A stretch of 64,000 nt of DNA from Ottowia flava. GTDB lineage: Bacteria > Pseudomonadota > Gammaproteobacteria > Burkholderiales > Burkholderiaceae_C. The notes beneath the pieces were generated by a model, which saw only the letters and a list, made by a program, of their open reading frames with translations, had not been told where the DNA came from and did not search any database. Below are positions 30,254 through 39,929 of this stretch, in pieces. The position numbers and the translations under genes are program-made. Where the stretch lies: positions 333,750-397,749 of the forward strand of contig NZ_VRUA01000003.1 in assembly GCF_008017535.1 (NCBI RefSeq), written 5' to 3'. How positions within the stretch are numbered: the first letter of the stretch is position 1; each line of letters starts with the position of its first letter.

Positions 30254-30512
30254 GGAGGGTGTCCTGCGGTGGTGCAAGCGGAGGATCGGCGCAAGGGGCC
30301 AATCAACAGGCTATCGAAAATCAAATCTGGGGGAGTTGGGCAGACCCGGAGCGGGTCTGGAAGCTCGCATCCTGTGTGCCAGGGCGCGAGGCAAGCGCTC
30401 AACTGCGCGCTCGCCTTGGAGAGGAATTATGACAGGAAAAATGCCGGCACCATGATTGCCGGACGCACGCCGCCAAGCTCAGAACATGGCCGGCAGCGTG
30501 CGAGCTTTCAGA

Positions 30513-30845
30513 TCAGGCCAGTTGCTGGTCGATGAATTGGGCGAGTTGCGCCTTGGTCATGGCGCCGACCTTGGTAGCGGCCAGTTGGCCATCCTTGAAC
30601 ACCATCAGCGTCGGGATGCCGCGGATCCCAAACTTGGCCGGCACACTGCGGTTCTCATCCACGTTGATCTTGGCGATCTGCAGCTTGCCGTCGTAGGTCT
30701 TGGCCAACTCGTCCAGCGTCGGCGCAATCGCCTTGCAGGGGCCGCACCACTCGGCCCAGAAGTCCACCAGCACCGGCTTGGAAGACTGCAGGACATCGGT
30801 TTCGAACGAGCTGTCGCTCACGTGTTTGATCAAATCGCTGGCCAT
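30513..30845 (-). CDS. trxA: Thioredoxin 1
   Basis: 110 residues. Active site [11 protein letters not shown], conserved cis-Pro loop [15 protein letters not shown] at 30845 with AGGA eight bases upstream; a TTG two codons earlier is disfavoured. Cytoplasmic disulfide reductase. Divergent from the addB-like gene across 101 bases. Confidence 0.97.
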   Translation of the reverse strand: MASDLIKHVSDSSFETDVLQSSKPVLVDFWAEWCGPCKAIAPTLDELAKTYDGKLQIAKINVDENRSVPAKFGIRGIPTLMVFKDGQLAATKVGAMTKAQLAQFIDQQLA

Positions 30846-30946
30846 GGGCAAATCCTAGGAATGATCGGTCTGGTTGACCGGATAAAGTGCTTTCATTGTG
30901 ACAGAAACCCCTTGTTCAAGCCCTCGGCGCCCGCGCCAGCATTGCT

Positions 30947-33481
30947 ATGACGGACATAGCTGAATTCGATGATCCGGCCGGCGGCAACGCTGTCCGGGCG
31001 ACCTGGACCCGCCTGCTCACGGACATTGCTGTCCAGCTGCGCGAACTCGGAGCCCATCCCGCGCGTACGGTGGTGCTGCTGCCCTACGCGCAGTTGATGC
31101 CGCTGGCCACGCGCCTGTGGGCCGAGCAGTTTGCGAGCGGCTTTGTGCCGCGCTTCGAGACCACGCGCAACTGGGCTTCGCGGGTTGGCACCTTTCAACC
31201 AGGGCCGAGCGACCTGAGCTTCGACCGTGGCCGCGACCTGCTCGCCGCCGGTTCGCTGCTGGACGGGGCGGGCCTGGGCGCGCAGCGCGGCCTGCTGGCG
31301 GGCCCGCTGGTTGAGCTGGCCTCGCAACTCGGTCAGATGGCGGCCAGCGTGCCGGCGGCGATGCGGCCGGACTGGGCTGACCATGCGCGTCAGGCCTTGC
31401 CGCCGATGGGTGATGGGCCGTTGGCGCTGGAAGCGGCGCTGGGGCGCATTGCCGTGGCCTGGGCGGCCAACTCCGACTACGCCACCGATGTGCTGTTCAC
31501 CCAGCGGGTGGCGAACGAACTGGATGCGCTGTTCATCGTGGAAGGGCTGCAGGCCGACCCGCTGACCACCAGTTTGGCGCAGCATTATTTTGAGCAGACC
31601 GTGGTTCTGCAGCCGCAGATCGGCGCGGCGAATGGCACGGTGGCACTGCACACCTGCGCCGACGGTGAAGACGAGGCCGAGCGCGCCGCCGCCTGCGTGC
31701 TCCAGCACCTCGCGGCCGGCCGGGTGCCGGTGGCGCTGAGCGCGGGCGACCGCGTGCTCACCCGGCGCATTACGGCGCTGCTGGCGGCACGCGGTGTTCC
31801 GTTGCGCGACGAAACGGGCTGGAAGCTCTCCACCACCCACGCTGCCGCGCAACTGCATGCGCTGTTGCAGGCCTGCGCGCCCATGGCCAGCACCGACGCG
31901 GTGCTCGACGCGCTCAAACTGGCCCCGGCATTCGATGCCGGCGCCGTCCGGCGTCTGGAGCAAGCACTGCGCCGACAGCCCGTGCGCAGCTGGATGGAGG
32001 CCAGCGTCACCGCTTCGAGCTCGCAGGACCTGGTAGCGCAGGTTGAAGCCTGGCGTGCGCCCATGGATGGGCGGCAGACGCTCGGCCACTGGTTGACGCA
32101 GGTGCGCAGCCTGTTGCAAGCCGCAGGCGTGTGGCCAGCACTGGCGGGCGATTCCGCCGGAGCCGCCCTCATCGATGCGCTGGGTTTGGGTGATGCGGCG
32201 CTGAACGCCTGGCAACAATGGCCCGCCGCTCAGCGCCGTGTGGGCCTGGCGGAGTTCACGCGCTGGGCGTCCGACACGCTCGAAGCCGCCAGCTTCCGCC
32301 CACCGGTCGTGCCGAACGCACCGGTCGTTGTTCTCCCGATGAGCCAGCTGCTGGGGCGGCCGTTTGCCGCACTGGTGGTGCCCGGCGCGGATGAACGGCG
32401 CCTGCCCGCCATGCCTGAGCCGCCTGGCCCCTGGAGCGCCGCGCAGCGCGTCGCCTTGCATCTGCCGTCGCGTGAACAGCTGCGCGATGCGCAGGCCGCC
32501 GCTTGGCGCCTCGTCTTGCGTGTACCGCAGGTCGACATCCTGTGGCGCACCAGCGACGACAGCGGCGAACACCTTTCGCCTTCACCCCTGGTGCAGGCCT
32601 TGCAAATGGGCCTGACCGCCGCCACGCCCCCGCAGCCTGGCACCGACCCGCGCCCGACCCGCACACTGACCGCCACGCCCCAGCTGCGCCCAGCGCCCAG
32701 CGGCGCCGCGCTGCCGCCCAAGCCCTTGTCGGCCAGCAGCTACGAAATGCTGCGCGCCTGCCCGTACCGCTTCTTCGCACTGCACCAGCTCGGCTTGCGC
32801 GCCGAAGGTGAGCTGGACGTCGACATCGACAAGCGCGACTGGGGCAACTGGGTCCACGCCGTGCTGCGCCACTTTCATGAAGCGCTGCAGGCCGACCCCG
32901 CTGCCGACCGCCTGACGCTGATGGAAGCCGCCGCCGCGCAGGCCATGCGCGATCTGGGTTTGGGGCTGGACGAGGGCGAATTCATGCCCTTCAGCGTGGC
33001 CTGGCCGGGTCTGCGCGACGCTTACCTGCAATGGTTCAGCGACTACCAGCGGACCGGCATGGCGTTCGAATCCGCCGAAACCGCACTGCGCGCCGAGCCA
33101 GCGGGCTTGGCCCTGTTCGGCCGCCTGGACCGCGTCGACCGCCAGCCCGACGGCGCGCCCATGCTGATCGACTACAAGACCGAGCGCGCCGAGCGCAGCA
33201 AAGACCGCGTCGCCGCCGGCAACGAAGACACGCAGCTGCCCTTCTACGCGCTGCTGTCCGGCGCCGCCGCGCCGCGCGCCGCCTACCTCAACCTGGCCGA
33301 GCGCGAAGCGCCCAAGCTGTACGAACTGAAGAACCTGCCCGCCCTGGCCCACCAGCTGTTGGGCGGCATGCGCGACGACATGGCGCGCATCGCCGCCGGC
33401 GCGCCGCTGCCCGCTCTGGGCGAAGGCTCGGTGTGTGACTGGTGCGACGCCCGCGGCCTGTGCCGAAAGGACATGTGGTGA
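30947..33481 (+). CDS. addB: AddB-like nuclease subunit (PD-(D/E)XK, Fe-S staple)
   Basis: 844 residues. The N-terminal two thirds are a degenerate helicase fold. The C-terminal RecB-type nuclease shows MLIDYKTERAERSK and QLPFYALLSG. Four cysteines at the expected places for an iron-sulfur staple: one in MLRACPYRFF and three in CDWCDARGLC. Works with the overlapping AddA-like helicase in double-strand-break end resection and Chi-type recombination. The stop overlaps the next gene's GTG start. Confidence 0.88.
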   Translation: MTDIAEFDDPAGGNAVRATWTRLLTDIAVQLRELGAHPARTVVLLPYAQLMPLATRLWAEQFASGFVPRFETTRNWASRVGTFQPGPSDLSFDRGRDLLAAGSLLDGAGLGAQRGLLAGPLVELASQLGQMAASVPAAMRPDWADHARQALPPMGDGPLALEAALGRIAVAWAANSDYATDVLFTQRVANELDALFIVEGLQADPLTTSLAQHYFEQTVVLQPQIGAANGTVALHTCADGEDEAERAAACVLQHLAAGRVPVALSAGDRVLTRRITALLAARGVPLRDETGWKLSTTHAAAQLHALLQACAPMASTDAVLDALKLAPAFDAGAVRRLEQALRRQPVRSWMEASVTASSSQDLVAQVEAWRAPMDGRQTLGHWLTQVRSLLQAAGVWPALAGDSAGAALIDALGLGDAALNAWQQWPAAQRRVGLAEFTRWASDTLEAASFRPPVVPNAPVVVLPMSQLLGRPFAALVVPGADERRLPAMPEPPGPWSAAQRVALHLPSREQLRDAQAAAWRLVLRVPQVDILWRTSDDSGEHLSPSPLVQALQMGLTAATPPQPGTDPRPTRTLTATPQLRPAPSGAALPPKPLSASSYEMLRACPYRFFALHQLGLRAEGELDVDIDKRDWGNWVHAVLRHFHEALQADPAADRLTLMEAAAAQAMRDLGLGLDEGEFMPFSVAWPGLRDAYLQWFSDYQRTGMAFESAETALRAEPAGLALFGRLDRVDRQPDGAPMLIDYKTERAERSKDRVAAGNEDTQLPFYALLSGAAAPRAAYLNLAEREAPKLYELKNLPALAHQLLGGMRDDMARIAAGAPLPALGEGSVCDWCDARGLCRKDMW

Positions 33482-36400
33482 GCAACCCCGCCTACGAACA
33501 CAACGGCGCGCCCTGCACGCGCGAAGCCTTTTACGCCATCGCCTGCGACCCGCGGCGCAGCGTGGCGGTGGAAGCCTGCGCCGGCGCCGGCAAGACCTGG
33601 ATGCTGGTGTCGCGCATCCTGCGCGCGCTGCTGGAAGGGGCCGAGCCGCAAGAGATCCTGGCCATCACCTTCACCAAAAAGGCGGCGGGCGAAATGCGCG
33701 AGCGCCTGCAGCAGTGGCTGAGCGACTTCGCCCGCCCGCGCCCGGCCGACGCTGACAAAGGCAGCCCGGCTGAAACCGAAGCCGCGTGGCACCAGCGCCT
33801 GGTCAATGAGCTGATCATGCGTGGAATCGACCTGCAGCCCGCCACGGATAAGCGCGAGCAGCTACAAAATTTGTATAAAGCGCTGCTGGCTTACGGCCGC
33901 ACGGTGCAAATCCGCACCTTCCACAGCTGGTTCGCCGCCTTGCTGCGCAGCGCGCCTTTGCAGGTGCTGCAAGACCTGGGCCTGCCCTCGGCCTACGAGC
34001 TGCTGGAAGACGACCAGGACGCCGTCGCCGAAGTCTGGCGCCGCTACCTCGGCCAGGTCGCGCGCGACGAAAGCCTGCGCGCCGACTACGCCGCGCTGGT
34101 ACAGGCGCTGGGCCGCTCCCGCACGCACGCCGCGCTGGAATCGGCGCTGGCCCGCCGCGTCGAATTTGCGCTGGCCGACGAAGTCGGTTGCGTGGACAGT
34201 GCCGTGCCCGCGTTCGATGCGGTGTACCCGCGCCTGGCCGGCGTCGCCGCGCCGTCCGACTGGCTGCTGGTGCGCGAGCCCGGTCGCGCTCTGCTGACGG
34301 CCGCCGCCGACGCGCTGGCGCCCGGCGCCCGCACCTATGCCGAAGCCGGCGCGAAGCTGCGCCAGGCACTGGCCGACCAAAACTGGCCCGGCGTGCAAGA
34401 CGCGCTGCTGACCAAGGGGGGCGAGCCGCGCCGCTTCAGCGACAAGCTGGCCGCCATCGCCGACGTGCGCGCCGCGCAGGAAGAGCTGCTGGCGCTCTTG
34501 AAAGCCGAGCACCAGCAAACCGCGCGCGACCACCACCTGCGCATGGCGCGCCTCACGCGGCCGATGATCGCGGCGCTCAGCCAGCTCAAGCGCGAACGCG
34601 GCTGGGTCGACATGAGCGACGTCGAACGCGCCGCGCTCACCCTGCTGTCCGACCCCTTCCTCAGCGGTTGGGTGCAAGAGCGCCTGGACGCGCGCGTGCG
34701 CCACCTGCTGATCGACGAGTTTCAGGACACCAACCCGCTGCAATGGCAGGCGCTGCACGCCTGGCTGGAAAGCTATGTCGGCGCCGGTGGCGGCCAAACA
34801 CCGCCCAGCGTCTTCATCGTGGGCGACCCCAAGCAAAGCATTTACCGCTTCCGCCGTGCCGACCCGCGCGTGTTTACGGCCGCGCAAGACTTCGTCGTGC
34901 ACGCGCTGGGCGGCGACCGCCTGGCTTGCGACCACACGCACCGCAACGCCACGCGCGTGCTCGGCAGCGTCAACGACGTCATGCTGGCCGCGCAAACCGC
35001 GGGCGAATTCAGCGGCTACCGCGCCCACACCACGCAGTCGGCCGTCACCGGCGCGGTCGACGCGCTGCCGCTGATCCCGCGCCCGCCCAAGGCCGCGCGC
35101 GGCGGCGACGATGGCGGTGAAGACCAAGGCCCAGCCTGGCGCGACAGCCTCAGCACCCCGCGCGTCGCGCTGGAAGAAAAGCTCGGCATGCTGGAAGCGC
35201 GCCAGGCCGCGCGCTGGATCGCCGCGCGCGTGGCCAATGGGCGTGCGCCCAAAGACATCATGGTGCTGGCGCGCAAACGCCGGCCGCTGGGCCTGCTGCA
35301 GACCGAGCTGCGCCAGCTTGGCATCGCGTGTGAACAGCCCGAACAGCAGGTGCTGGGCGAGCTGGCGCCGGTTAAAGATGTGCTGGCCCTGGTCGACGCG
35401 CTGGTCTCGCCCGGTAACGACCTGGCGCTGGCACAGGCGCTGAAGTCGCCACTGTTCGGCCTGGACGACGTCGCGCTGACCCAGATCGCGCTGGCCGTGC
35501 AGGCCGAACGCTCCGCCGCGCCCGACCAGGCTGCTCCCGCCTGGCTGGATGCGCTACCAAAAGTGAAGCTGCCCGCGCAGTACGCTGTAGGGCTGCACGC
35601 CGATTTGATGATTTATCAGGCTTGGCTGCTCAGCCTGCCGCCGCACGACGCGCTGCAGGCCATCTACAGCCACCGCGACGCGCTGGCGCGCTTTGCCGCC
35701 GCCGCGCCGCCGGCCGAGCGCGACCACACCGTCGCCCAGCTGCGCGCCTTATTGGGCGCCGCGCTGCAAGTGCAGGGCGGCCGCTTCTTGACTGCCTACC
35801 AATGGGTGCGCGCGCTGCGCCGCCAACGCTTGATGGCGCCGCGCCACGCCGCGCCCGAAGCGGTACAACTGCTCACCGTGCACGGCGCCAAGGGGCTGGA
35901 GGCCGAAGAAGTGCTGCTGGTCGACAGCGCCGCGGGCCTCGCCAACCGCGGCGAGCCCGGCGCGCTGATCGACTGGCCCGGCGACGCCGCCGCGCCCACC
36001 CAGTTCGTCTTCCTGGCCAACACCAACGCCCCGCCGCCCAGCGCCGCCGATCTGGCGGGCGAAGAAGCCGCCGCCCAGGCGCGCGAAGAGCTGAACGCGC
36101 TGTACGTCGCCATGACCCGCGCGCGCCAGCGCCTGGTGCTGTCCGGCGTCACCCCGCACCACGTCCCCGCCAGCAGCTGGTGGCAGCGCATCGAGCCCCT
36201 GGCCGACACGTTGGACGCGCCCGACTCGGCCCCCGCCGCCACGCCCGACCCAGCGTCGTCGCCCAACCGGTTTTGCATGCTGGATCTGCCGCCGGCCTTA
36301 CAACCAATTGCGCGGACAGCTCCTGAAAACGTAGCACATGGCGTTGCGACAGACGCCACGCCCGTCACCGAAAAGACCGACGCATCCCGCCTCGGCGAAG

Positions 36401-36831
36401 CCATGCACTGGTTGCTGGAAAACGCCGCCGACGGCCCTGGTGGCTGGCGCGCCGAAAGGCTGACGCAAGCACTGACCCGCTTCGCCCTCAGCGCCGACCA
36501 GGCCGCCCGCGCCGACGCCCTGGCCCGCCGCATCTACACCGGCGCCGGCGCCTGGGCCTGGTCCCCCGACCACGTGCTGGAAGCCTTCAACGAGGTCGAA
36601 CTGACCCACCAAGGCGAGCGCCTGCGCATCGACCGCCTCGTCCGCCGCCGCGCCACCGACGACGAACCCGAAGCCTGGTGGGTGCTGGACTACAAAAGCG
36701 CGGCCCATCCCGAGCGCGACGCCACCCTGCAAGCCCAACTCAGCCGCTACCGCGCGGCCGTGGAACAGCTGTACCCAGGGCAGGTTGTGCGCGTGGCGTT
36801 TTTGAGTGGTGAGGGGAGGGTGGTGGGGTGA
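33478..36831 (+). CDS. addA: AddA-like helicase-nuclease (UvrD/RecB family)
   Basis: 1117 residues from a GTG at 33478 that overlaps the addB stop by four bases, with AAAGGA upstream. Superfamily 1 motifs in order: I ACAGAGKTWML, Ia ITFTKKAAGEM, II DEFQDTNPLQW, III VGDPKQSIYRFRRAD, V TVHGAKGLEAEEV, VI YVAMTRARQRLVL. The C-terminal RecB nuclease carries WVLDYKSAAHPER. Two dispersed-repeat copies are read in frame inside it (about residues 691-712 and 935-953), both in linker-like positions. Confidence 0.9.
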   Translation: MSNPAYEHNGAPCTREAFYAIACDPRRSVAVEACAGAGKTWMLVSRILRALLEGAEPQEILAITFTKKAAGEMRERLQQWLSDFARPRPADADKGSPAETEAAWHQRLVNELIMRGIDLQPATDKREQLQNLYKALLAYGRTVQIRTFHSWFAALLRSAPLQVLQDLGLPSAYELLEDDQDAVAEVWRRYLGQVARDESLRADYAALVQALGRSRTHAALESALARRVEFALADEVGCVDSAVPAFDAVYPRLAGVAAPSDWLLVREPGRALLTAAADALAPGARTYAEAGAKLRQALADQNWPGVQDALLTKGGEPRRFSDKLAAIADVRAAQEELLALLKAEHQQTARDHHLRMARLTRPMIAALSQLKRERGWVDMSDVERAALTLLSDPFLSGWVQERLDARVRHLLIDEFQDTNPLQWQALHAWLESYVGAGGGQTPPSVFIVGDPKQSIYRFRRADPRVFTAAQDFVVHALGGDRLACDHTHRNATRVLGSVNDVMLAAQTAGEFSGYRAHTTQSAVTGAVDALPLIPRPPKAARGGDDGGEDQGPAWRDSLSTPRVALEEKLGMLEARQAARWIAARVANGRAPKDIMVLARKRRPLGLLQTELRQLGIACEQPEQQVLGELAPVKDVLALVDALVSPGNDLALAQALKSPLFGLDDVALTQIALAVQAERSAAPDQAAPAWLDALPKVKLPAQYAVGLHADLMIYQAWLLSLPPHDALQAIYSHRDALARFAAAAPPAERDHTVAQLRALLGAALQVQGGRFLTAYQWVRALRRQRLMAPRHAAPEAVQLLTVHGAKGLEAEEVLLVDSAAGLANRGEPGALIDWPGDAAAPTQFVFLANTNAPPPSAADLAGEEAAAQAREELNALYVAMTRARQRLVLSGVTPHHVPASSWWQRIEPLADTLDAPDSAPAATPDPASSPNRFCMLDLPPALQPIARTAPENVAHGVATDATPVTEKTDASRLGEAMHWLLENAADGPGGWRAERLTQALTRFALSADQAARADALARRIYTGAGAWAWSPDHVLEAFNEVELTHQGERLRIDRLVRRRATDDEPEAWWVLDYKSAAHPERDATLQAQLSRYRAAVEQLYPGQVVRVAFLSGEGRVVG
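35551..35612 (-). repeat. Dispersed repeat copy inside addA (reverse)
   Basis: GCTACCAAAAGTGAAGCTGC, then CCGCGCAG, CTGTAGGGCTG and GCCGATTTGAT, a strong match to the reverse repeat. Read in frame as part of ALPKVKLPAQYAVGLHADLM. Confidence 0.75.
36282..36338 (+). repeat. Dispersed repeat copy inside addA (forward)
   Basis: GCCGGCCTTACAACCAATTG, then CGCGGACAGCTCCTGAAAA and a GTAGCACA tail. Encodes PPALQPIARTAPENVAHG in the linker between the helicase core and the nuclease domain. Confidence 0.75.
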
Positions 36832-36848
36832 GGGGAGGGTGGTGGGGT
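36811..36848 (+). repeat. 19-base tandem duplication across the addA stop
   Basis: Two perfect copies of GAGGGGAGGGTGGTGGGGT (36811-36829 and 36830-36848). The addA stop TGA falls at the junction. Copy-number change would leave the first stop unchanged. The purine-rich unit could also form a G-quadruplex. It marks the boundary with the AT-richer island. Confidence 0.9.
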
Positions 36849-36976
36849 GAGGGTGACGATCACAGAAGCACAGTCTGTATTGCCGTTCTATTCGATGACC
36901 GCTTCAGGTTTGGTGCGTTGAATCAGCCTTGAAGGCGACCTCCCTGCGCCCCTGTGGCGCGATATTTCAATGTGGG

Positions 36977-38878
36977 TCAAAGAATCGCAAGCGCGCGCTG
37001 ATCTTCTGTGAACGCTCGCCCGACCACGAATTCCTCGACATTCAGCGACGGCGCAATTTGGGACGTTGCAATGATGACTTGGAAGTCCACCTCATAGGTG
37101 GAACACTCTTCGGCGATGATTTCTTGTAGCCGATAAGCTCGCGGACGCTCCATGCCGCCATCTTCAATGCCATCCAAGATTAAGAAGCGTGGAAATCGCA
37201 TCGTCGGGATTTCGGTAGAAGCTGTGAGTAGTGCAAGATGAAATAGATGGCGAAGTACTGCTGTAGAACTTTCAGAGAACTTGGCGGACCCGTCAATAAT
37301 TATTTGATTGTCAATAAAACTGAAATGCACCTGCTCTGCGGTTCGGAATTCCTGTTGCCGATAGAGGTCTTTCTTGAGCAGTCGACTCAATGCGCTAGCA
37401 ACCGCGTAGAAAACTTGTGATTTACGATCTTCCTGAGAAACTAGCAGCACCTCAATACTCGAATCGAGCGCATGAATGGTCTGCTGTAAATCATCGCGAC
37501 GAGCCTGAAGATCCTTGATGACACTAGCAAGTCGTTGATTTTCATAGAGTGATGTAATTTCCCGATCTAAAGAGCCAATCTCTCTCGACGCATTTTCCAA
37601 GGAAAGCTCGAGTTCACTTGACCAGAATTGGTTAAGCTCTATGTATCGTTGTTCTAAAATTCTAAGGGTCTGTTTAAGCTCGGGAGCGTTGAGGCGAAGC
37701 GCTCGAACTTCATTTTCTCGAATTTGAATTATTCCCTCGGATTCCTTTAGCTGCAAAAGCAGTTCATTGCGCATGCGAAGAATTTGAACCTCGCCGGCGT
37801 TGCCATCCATAGGGTTTTTGCATAGGACACATACTTCACCATTTCCGACTTTGAGCTCTGCGAGGCAACAGGGGCAAAAGTTGAAGACAATCGAGCCGAA
37901 GTAGCTGCGAGCGTCCTGCGATTCATCAAGGCTTTTAAGTCGTGAGGTCACTTCTTCAATGAATTTCCGGGAATCGGCTATCTCTAACTCAATGCGGACG
38001 ATGGTGTCCATCGTCGAAGCCAATTCCTTTTTTGCGGAATCGAGAGAAGCGCGTGTCGCGCCGTCGTCTTCGGAGCGCCGTTGATCACTCTTTATTGTTC
38101 GCTCCGCCTTCAAGAGTCTGACTTCTTCAAGGAGAGTAGCTCGCCGACGTTGAGCGTCGAGAATCTGTTGACCAAAGTGCTCCAAATCTACATATTGATC
38201 TGACTTTGCCAAGACGTGAAATATGCTTTTTAGTTCCGATTCCGCTTGAGACAAATCTTTCTCAAAATTTCTCCGAGATAACTGAGCTGAATATAGCTCT
38301 TCATTGTAGGTGCCAGAAAGATAGTTTCCAACTGTCTCTCGGGTCAATGCGCTGTCGAACGAGTCGATCCTAAAAATTGGACTATGAAGAGATGGCTGAT
38401 CGGCGTAGATCACTCTAAGAAACTGGTGCATTGTTAGATTTGATGCACCATCCCCTTGTGCCTCAGGGAGGCCCAGTGCTTGTAGAAGAATCTGAGTGAA
38501 ACTGAGCTTGTTTGAGCTACGCCGAAAAGGATATTGCTCCCATTCGACGATTGGTGCAGTCAGCGCCTCGGCCATCTGTCCCCAGTAGATGTAAAGTGGT
38601 TGCTGCCTCTTCTCAGAGATGTCTCGACGTAGAGTAACATTTTCCCCATTCAGGGAAACGTCGAGAACGGAGTAGTCGCATAAAAGCGACTCCTTTTTCC
38701 ATGGAATGTCTTCGGCTCCCATGGTGTATGCAATGAAATCTAGCGCCGTGGTCTTTCCGGAACTATTGTGTCCTCGAATTATGTTTAGCCCTTTGTGGAA
38801 TTGAATTTCGAGCACCACACGAGCGTCTTTGATCACTGTCAAATGATTTACAATTAAGGTGGGCTTAAATAACGTCAT
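36977..38878 (-). CDS. SMC/Rad50-like ABC ATPase of a putative ABC-3C system
   Basis: 633 residues. Walker A in IIRGHNSSGKTTALDF (about residues 33-48); a central coiled-coil region (about 200-500) interrupted by two cysteine pairs, FCPCC and CVLC (about 336-354), that look like a zinc hook or ribbon; a signature-like SESSTAVLRHLFHLALL; and Walker B FLILDGIEDGG near residue 580. It lacks the length of SbcC or RecN. Start ATG at 38878 overlaps the upstream gene by 14 bases. AT-rich codon use differs sharply from neighbours. The presumed role is the ATPase of an ABC-three-component conflict (anti-phage or anti-plasmid) system. Confidence 0.78.
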   Translation of the reverse strand: MTLFKPTLIVNHLTVIKDARVVLEIQFHKGLNIIRGHNSSGKTTALDFIAYTMGAEDIPWKKESLLCDYSVLDVSLNGENVTLRRDISEKRQQPLYIYWGQMAEALTAPIVEWEQYPFRRSSNKLSFTQILLQALGLPEAQGDGASNLTMHQFLRVIYADQPSLHSPIFRIDSFDSALTRETVGNYLSGTYNEELYSAQLSRRNFEKDLSQAESELKSIFHVLAKSDQYVDLEHFGQQILDAQRRRATLLEEVRLLKAERTIKSDQRRSEDDGATRASLDSAKKELASTMDTIVRIELEIADSRKFIEEVTSRLKSLDESQDARSYFGSIVFNFCPCCLAELKVGNGEVCVLCKNPMDGNAGEVQILRMRNELLLQLKESEGIIQIRENEVRALRLNAPELKQTLRILEQRYIELNQFWSSELELSLENASREIGSLDREITSLYENQRLASVIKDLQARRDDLQQTIHALDSSIEVLLVSQEDRKSQVFYAVASALSRLLKKDLYRQQEFRTAEQVHFSFIDNQIIIDGSAKFSESSTAVLRHLFHLALLTASTEIPTMRFPRFLILDGIEDGGMERPRAYRLQEIIAEECSTYEVDFQVIIATSQIAPSLNVEEFVVGRAFTEDQRALAIL

Positions 38879-39374
38879 ATCGGTGCTCCATCAGTCCGGT
38901 GCGTTGCTTAATCCCGCCTGGTCCCGTGAGTTGCATTTTACCCAGTTTGTCCAGTATGAAGTTAAGCACTTCTGTGTGTGCTTCATTGCTTCCTGGTGAA
39001 TTGGATTTTAGTTCTGAGAGTGTATCTGGCAAATTTTTACTTGTTCTTAGAACAATGCCAGATTCTAGTCTTTTTGGGTCAAATACTTCAGAGGCGGCTA
39101 GTAGGCGAGCGGCAGAATTTTGAATCAATTCCATGTCGCGGAAAGCCATTCTGCCGTTGACCGGCCCTCGATACTCGTTCTTTATGCTACTCGCCACCTT
39201 TTTAATCCGCATATACTCTCGGGGTAATTGTATGTGCGCCACTTCTGCTGGGAAAGAGAGGTAATAGTCTAGAATTCGCAACTTTGCTAACTCTAGCTCT
39301 GACAGCGTATTGGTGGCCACCAACATTCGGTGCACGCAGTGGTAGGCGTCAAACGCAGGGTGGTAGATTAGCAT
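38865..39374 (-). CDS. Putative ABC-3C middle component
   Basis: 169 residues from MLIYHPAFDAYHCVHRMLVA; GTGGGACAA precedes this ATG, which overlaps the upstream stop by seven bases. An ATG 21 bases earlier is possible. Mostly helical, resembling a small winged-helix-like connector. The YHPAFDAYH start recalls, from memory, one of the ABC-3C middle-component families, but no search was run. Tight overlap on both sides indicates a co-translated complex. AT-rich. Confidence 0.6.
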   Translation of the reverse strand: MLIYHPAFDAYHCVHRMLVATNTLSELELAKLRILDYYLSFPAEVAHIQLPREYMRIKKVASSIKNEYRGPVNGRMAFRDMELIQNSAARLLAASEVFDPKRLESGIVLRTSKNLPDTLSELKSNSPGSNEAHTEVLNFILDKLGKMQLTGPGGIKQRTGLMEHRYDVI

Positions 39375-39922
39375 TTGTCCCACCGTATGTGGCAATTGCC
39401 ACCGAGAAAAAAAAGTAGACCCATTAGGTCAAGATATGTCAATCCAAGGTCGTTCTCTCCAAGCATCGCGTGAGTGGGTTGAATGACTTTTGATATGACA
39501 ATCTCATCGACTTCTTCGCGGGACTTCTCGGCCTCTATCGCTGGACGCGCGTTAAATATGAACTCGGTGTGTAATTTTGCCAGGATATGAGTGAGGATGT
39601 CCTGGGCGGCGGGCGACGTCTGCCATTTCATGACTAGCTTGGAAGCTTTTTGCTTCCATTGCATAGCGTCGTCGATCAAGTCCTGCCGTTTGCCCGCCGT
39701 CAGTTTTTCTTTCAGTCCACGGACATCGGCATTTGTCGACGTATTACAGTAGTGCTGTAACTGATCCGCAATCTGTGCGGTGTAAGGCGTTGCTTTATCA
39801 GCGTCTCGCAATATTTGATAAAGGCGAGAAAGCGAGGTTGGCGGCGACAGATACGTGTTCTCGATCTTGTCGCGACCGATAACATCTCGACCTGCAGTAT
39901 TGCCTAATTGCGTAGTAGGCAT
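39368..39922 (-). CDS. Putative ABC-3C C-terminal-domain component with AGRDVIG N-terminal motif
   Basis: 184 residues. Begins MPTTQLGNTAGRDVIGRDKI, a short polar motif shared with the small gene just upstream. A helical middle follows (about 30-120), then a C-terminal domain ending LMGLLFFLGGNCHIRWDKC, reminiscent of the conserved end of ABC-3C third components. No catalytic effector domain is visible, so it may be the minimal CTD form that senses or recruits. Seven bases separate its ATG from the upstream stop. Confidence 0.6.
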   Translation of the reverse strand: MPTTQLGNTAGRDVIGRDKIENTYLSPPTSLSRLYQILRDADKATPYTAQIADQLQHYCNTSTNADVRGLKEKLTAGKRQDLIDDAMQWKQKASKLVMKWQTSPAAQDILTHILAKLHTEFIFNARPAIEAEKSREEVDEIVISKVIQPTHAMLGENDLGLTYLDLMGLLFFLGGNCHIRWDKC

Positions 39923-39929
39923 TCAGTAG

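Noticed and set aside
33846..33885. Possible further repeat half in addA (GCGCGAGCAGCTACAAAA)
   Set aside because: Only the right-hand core matches and the protein around it looks like normal AddA sequence.
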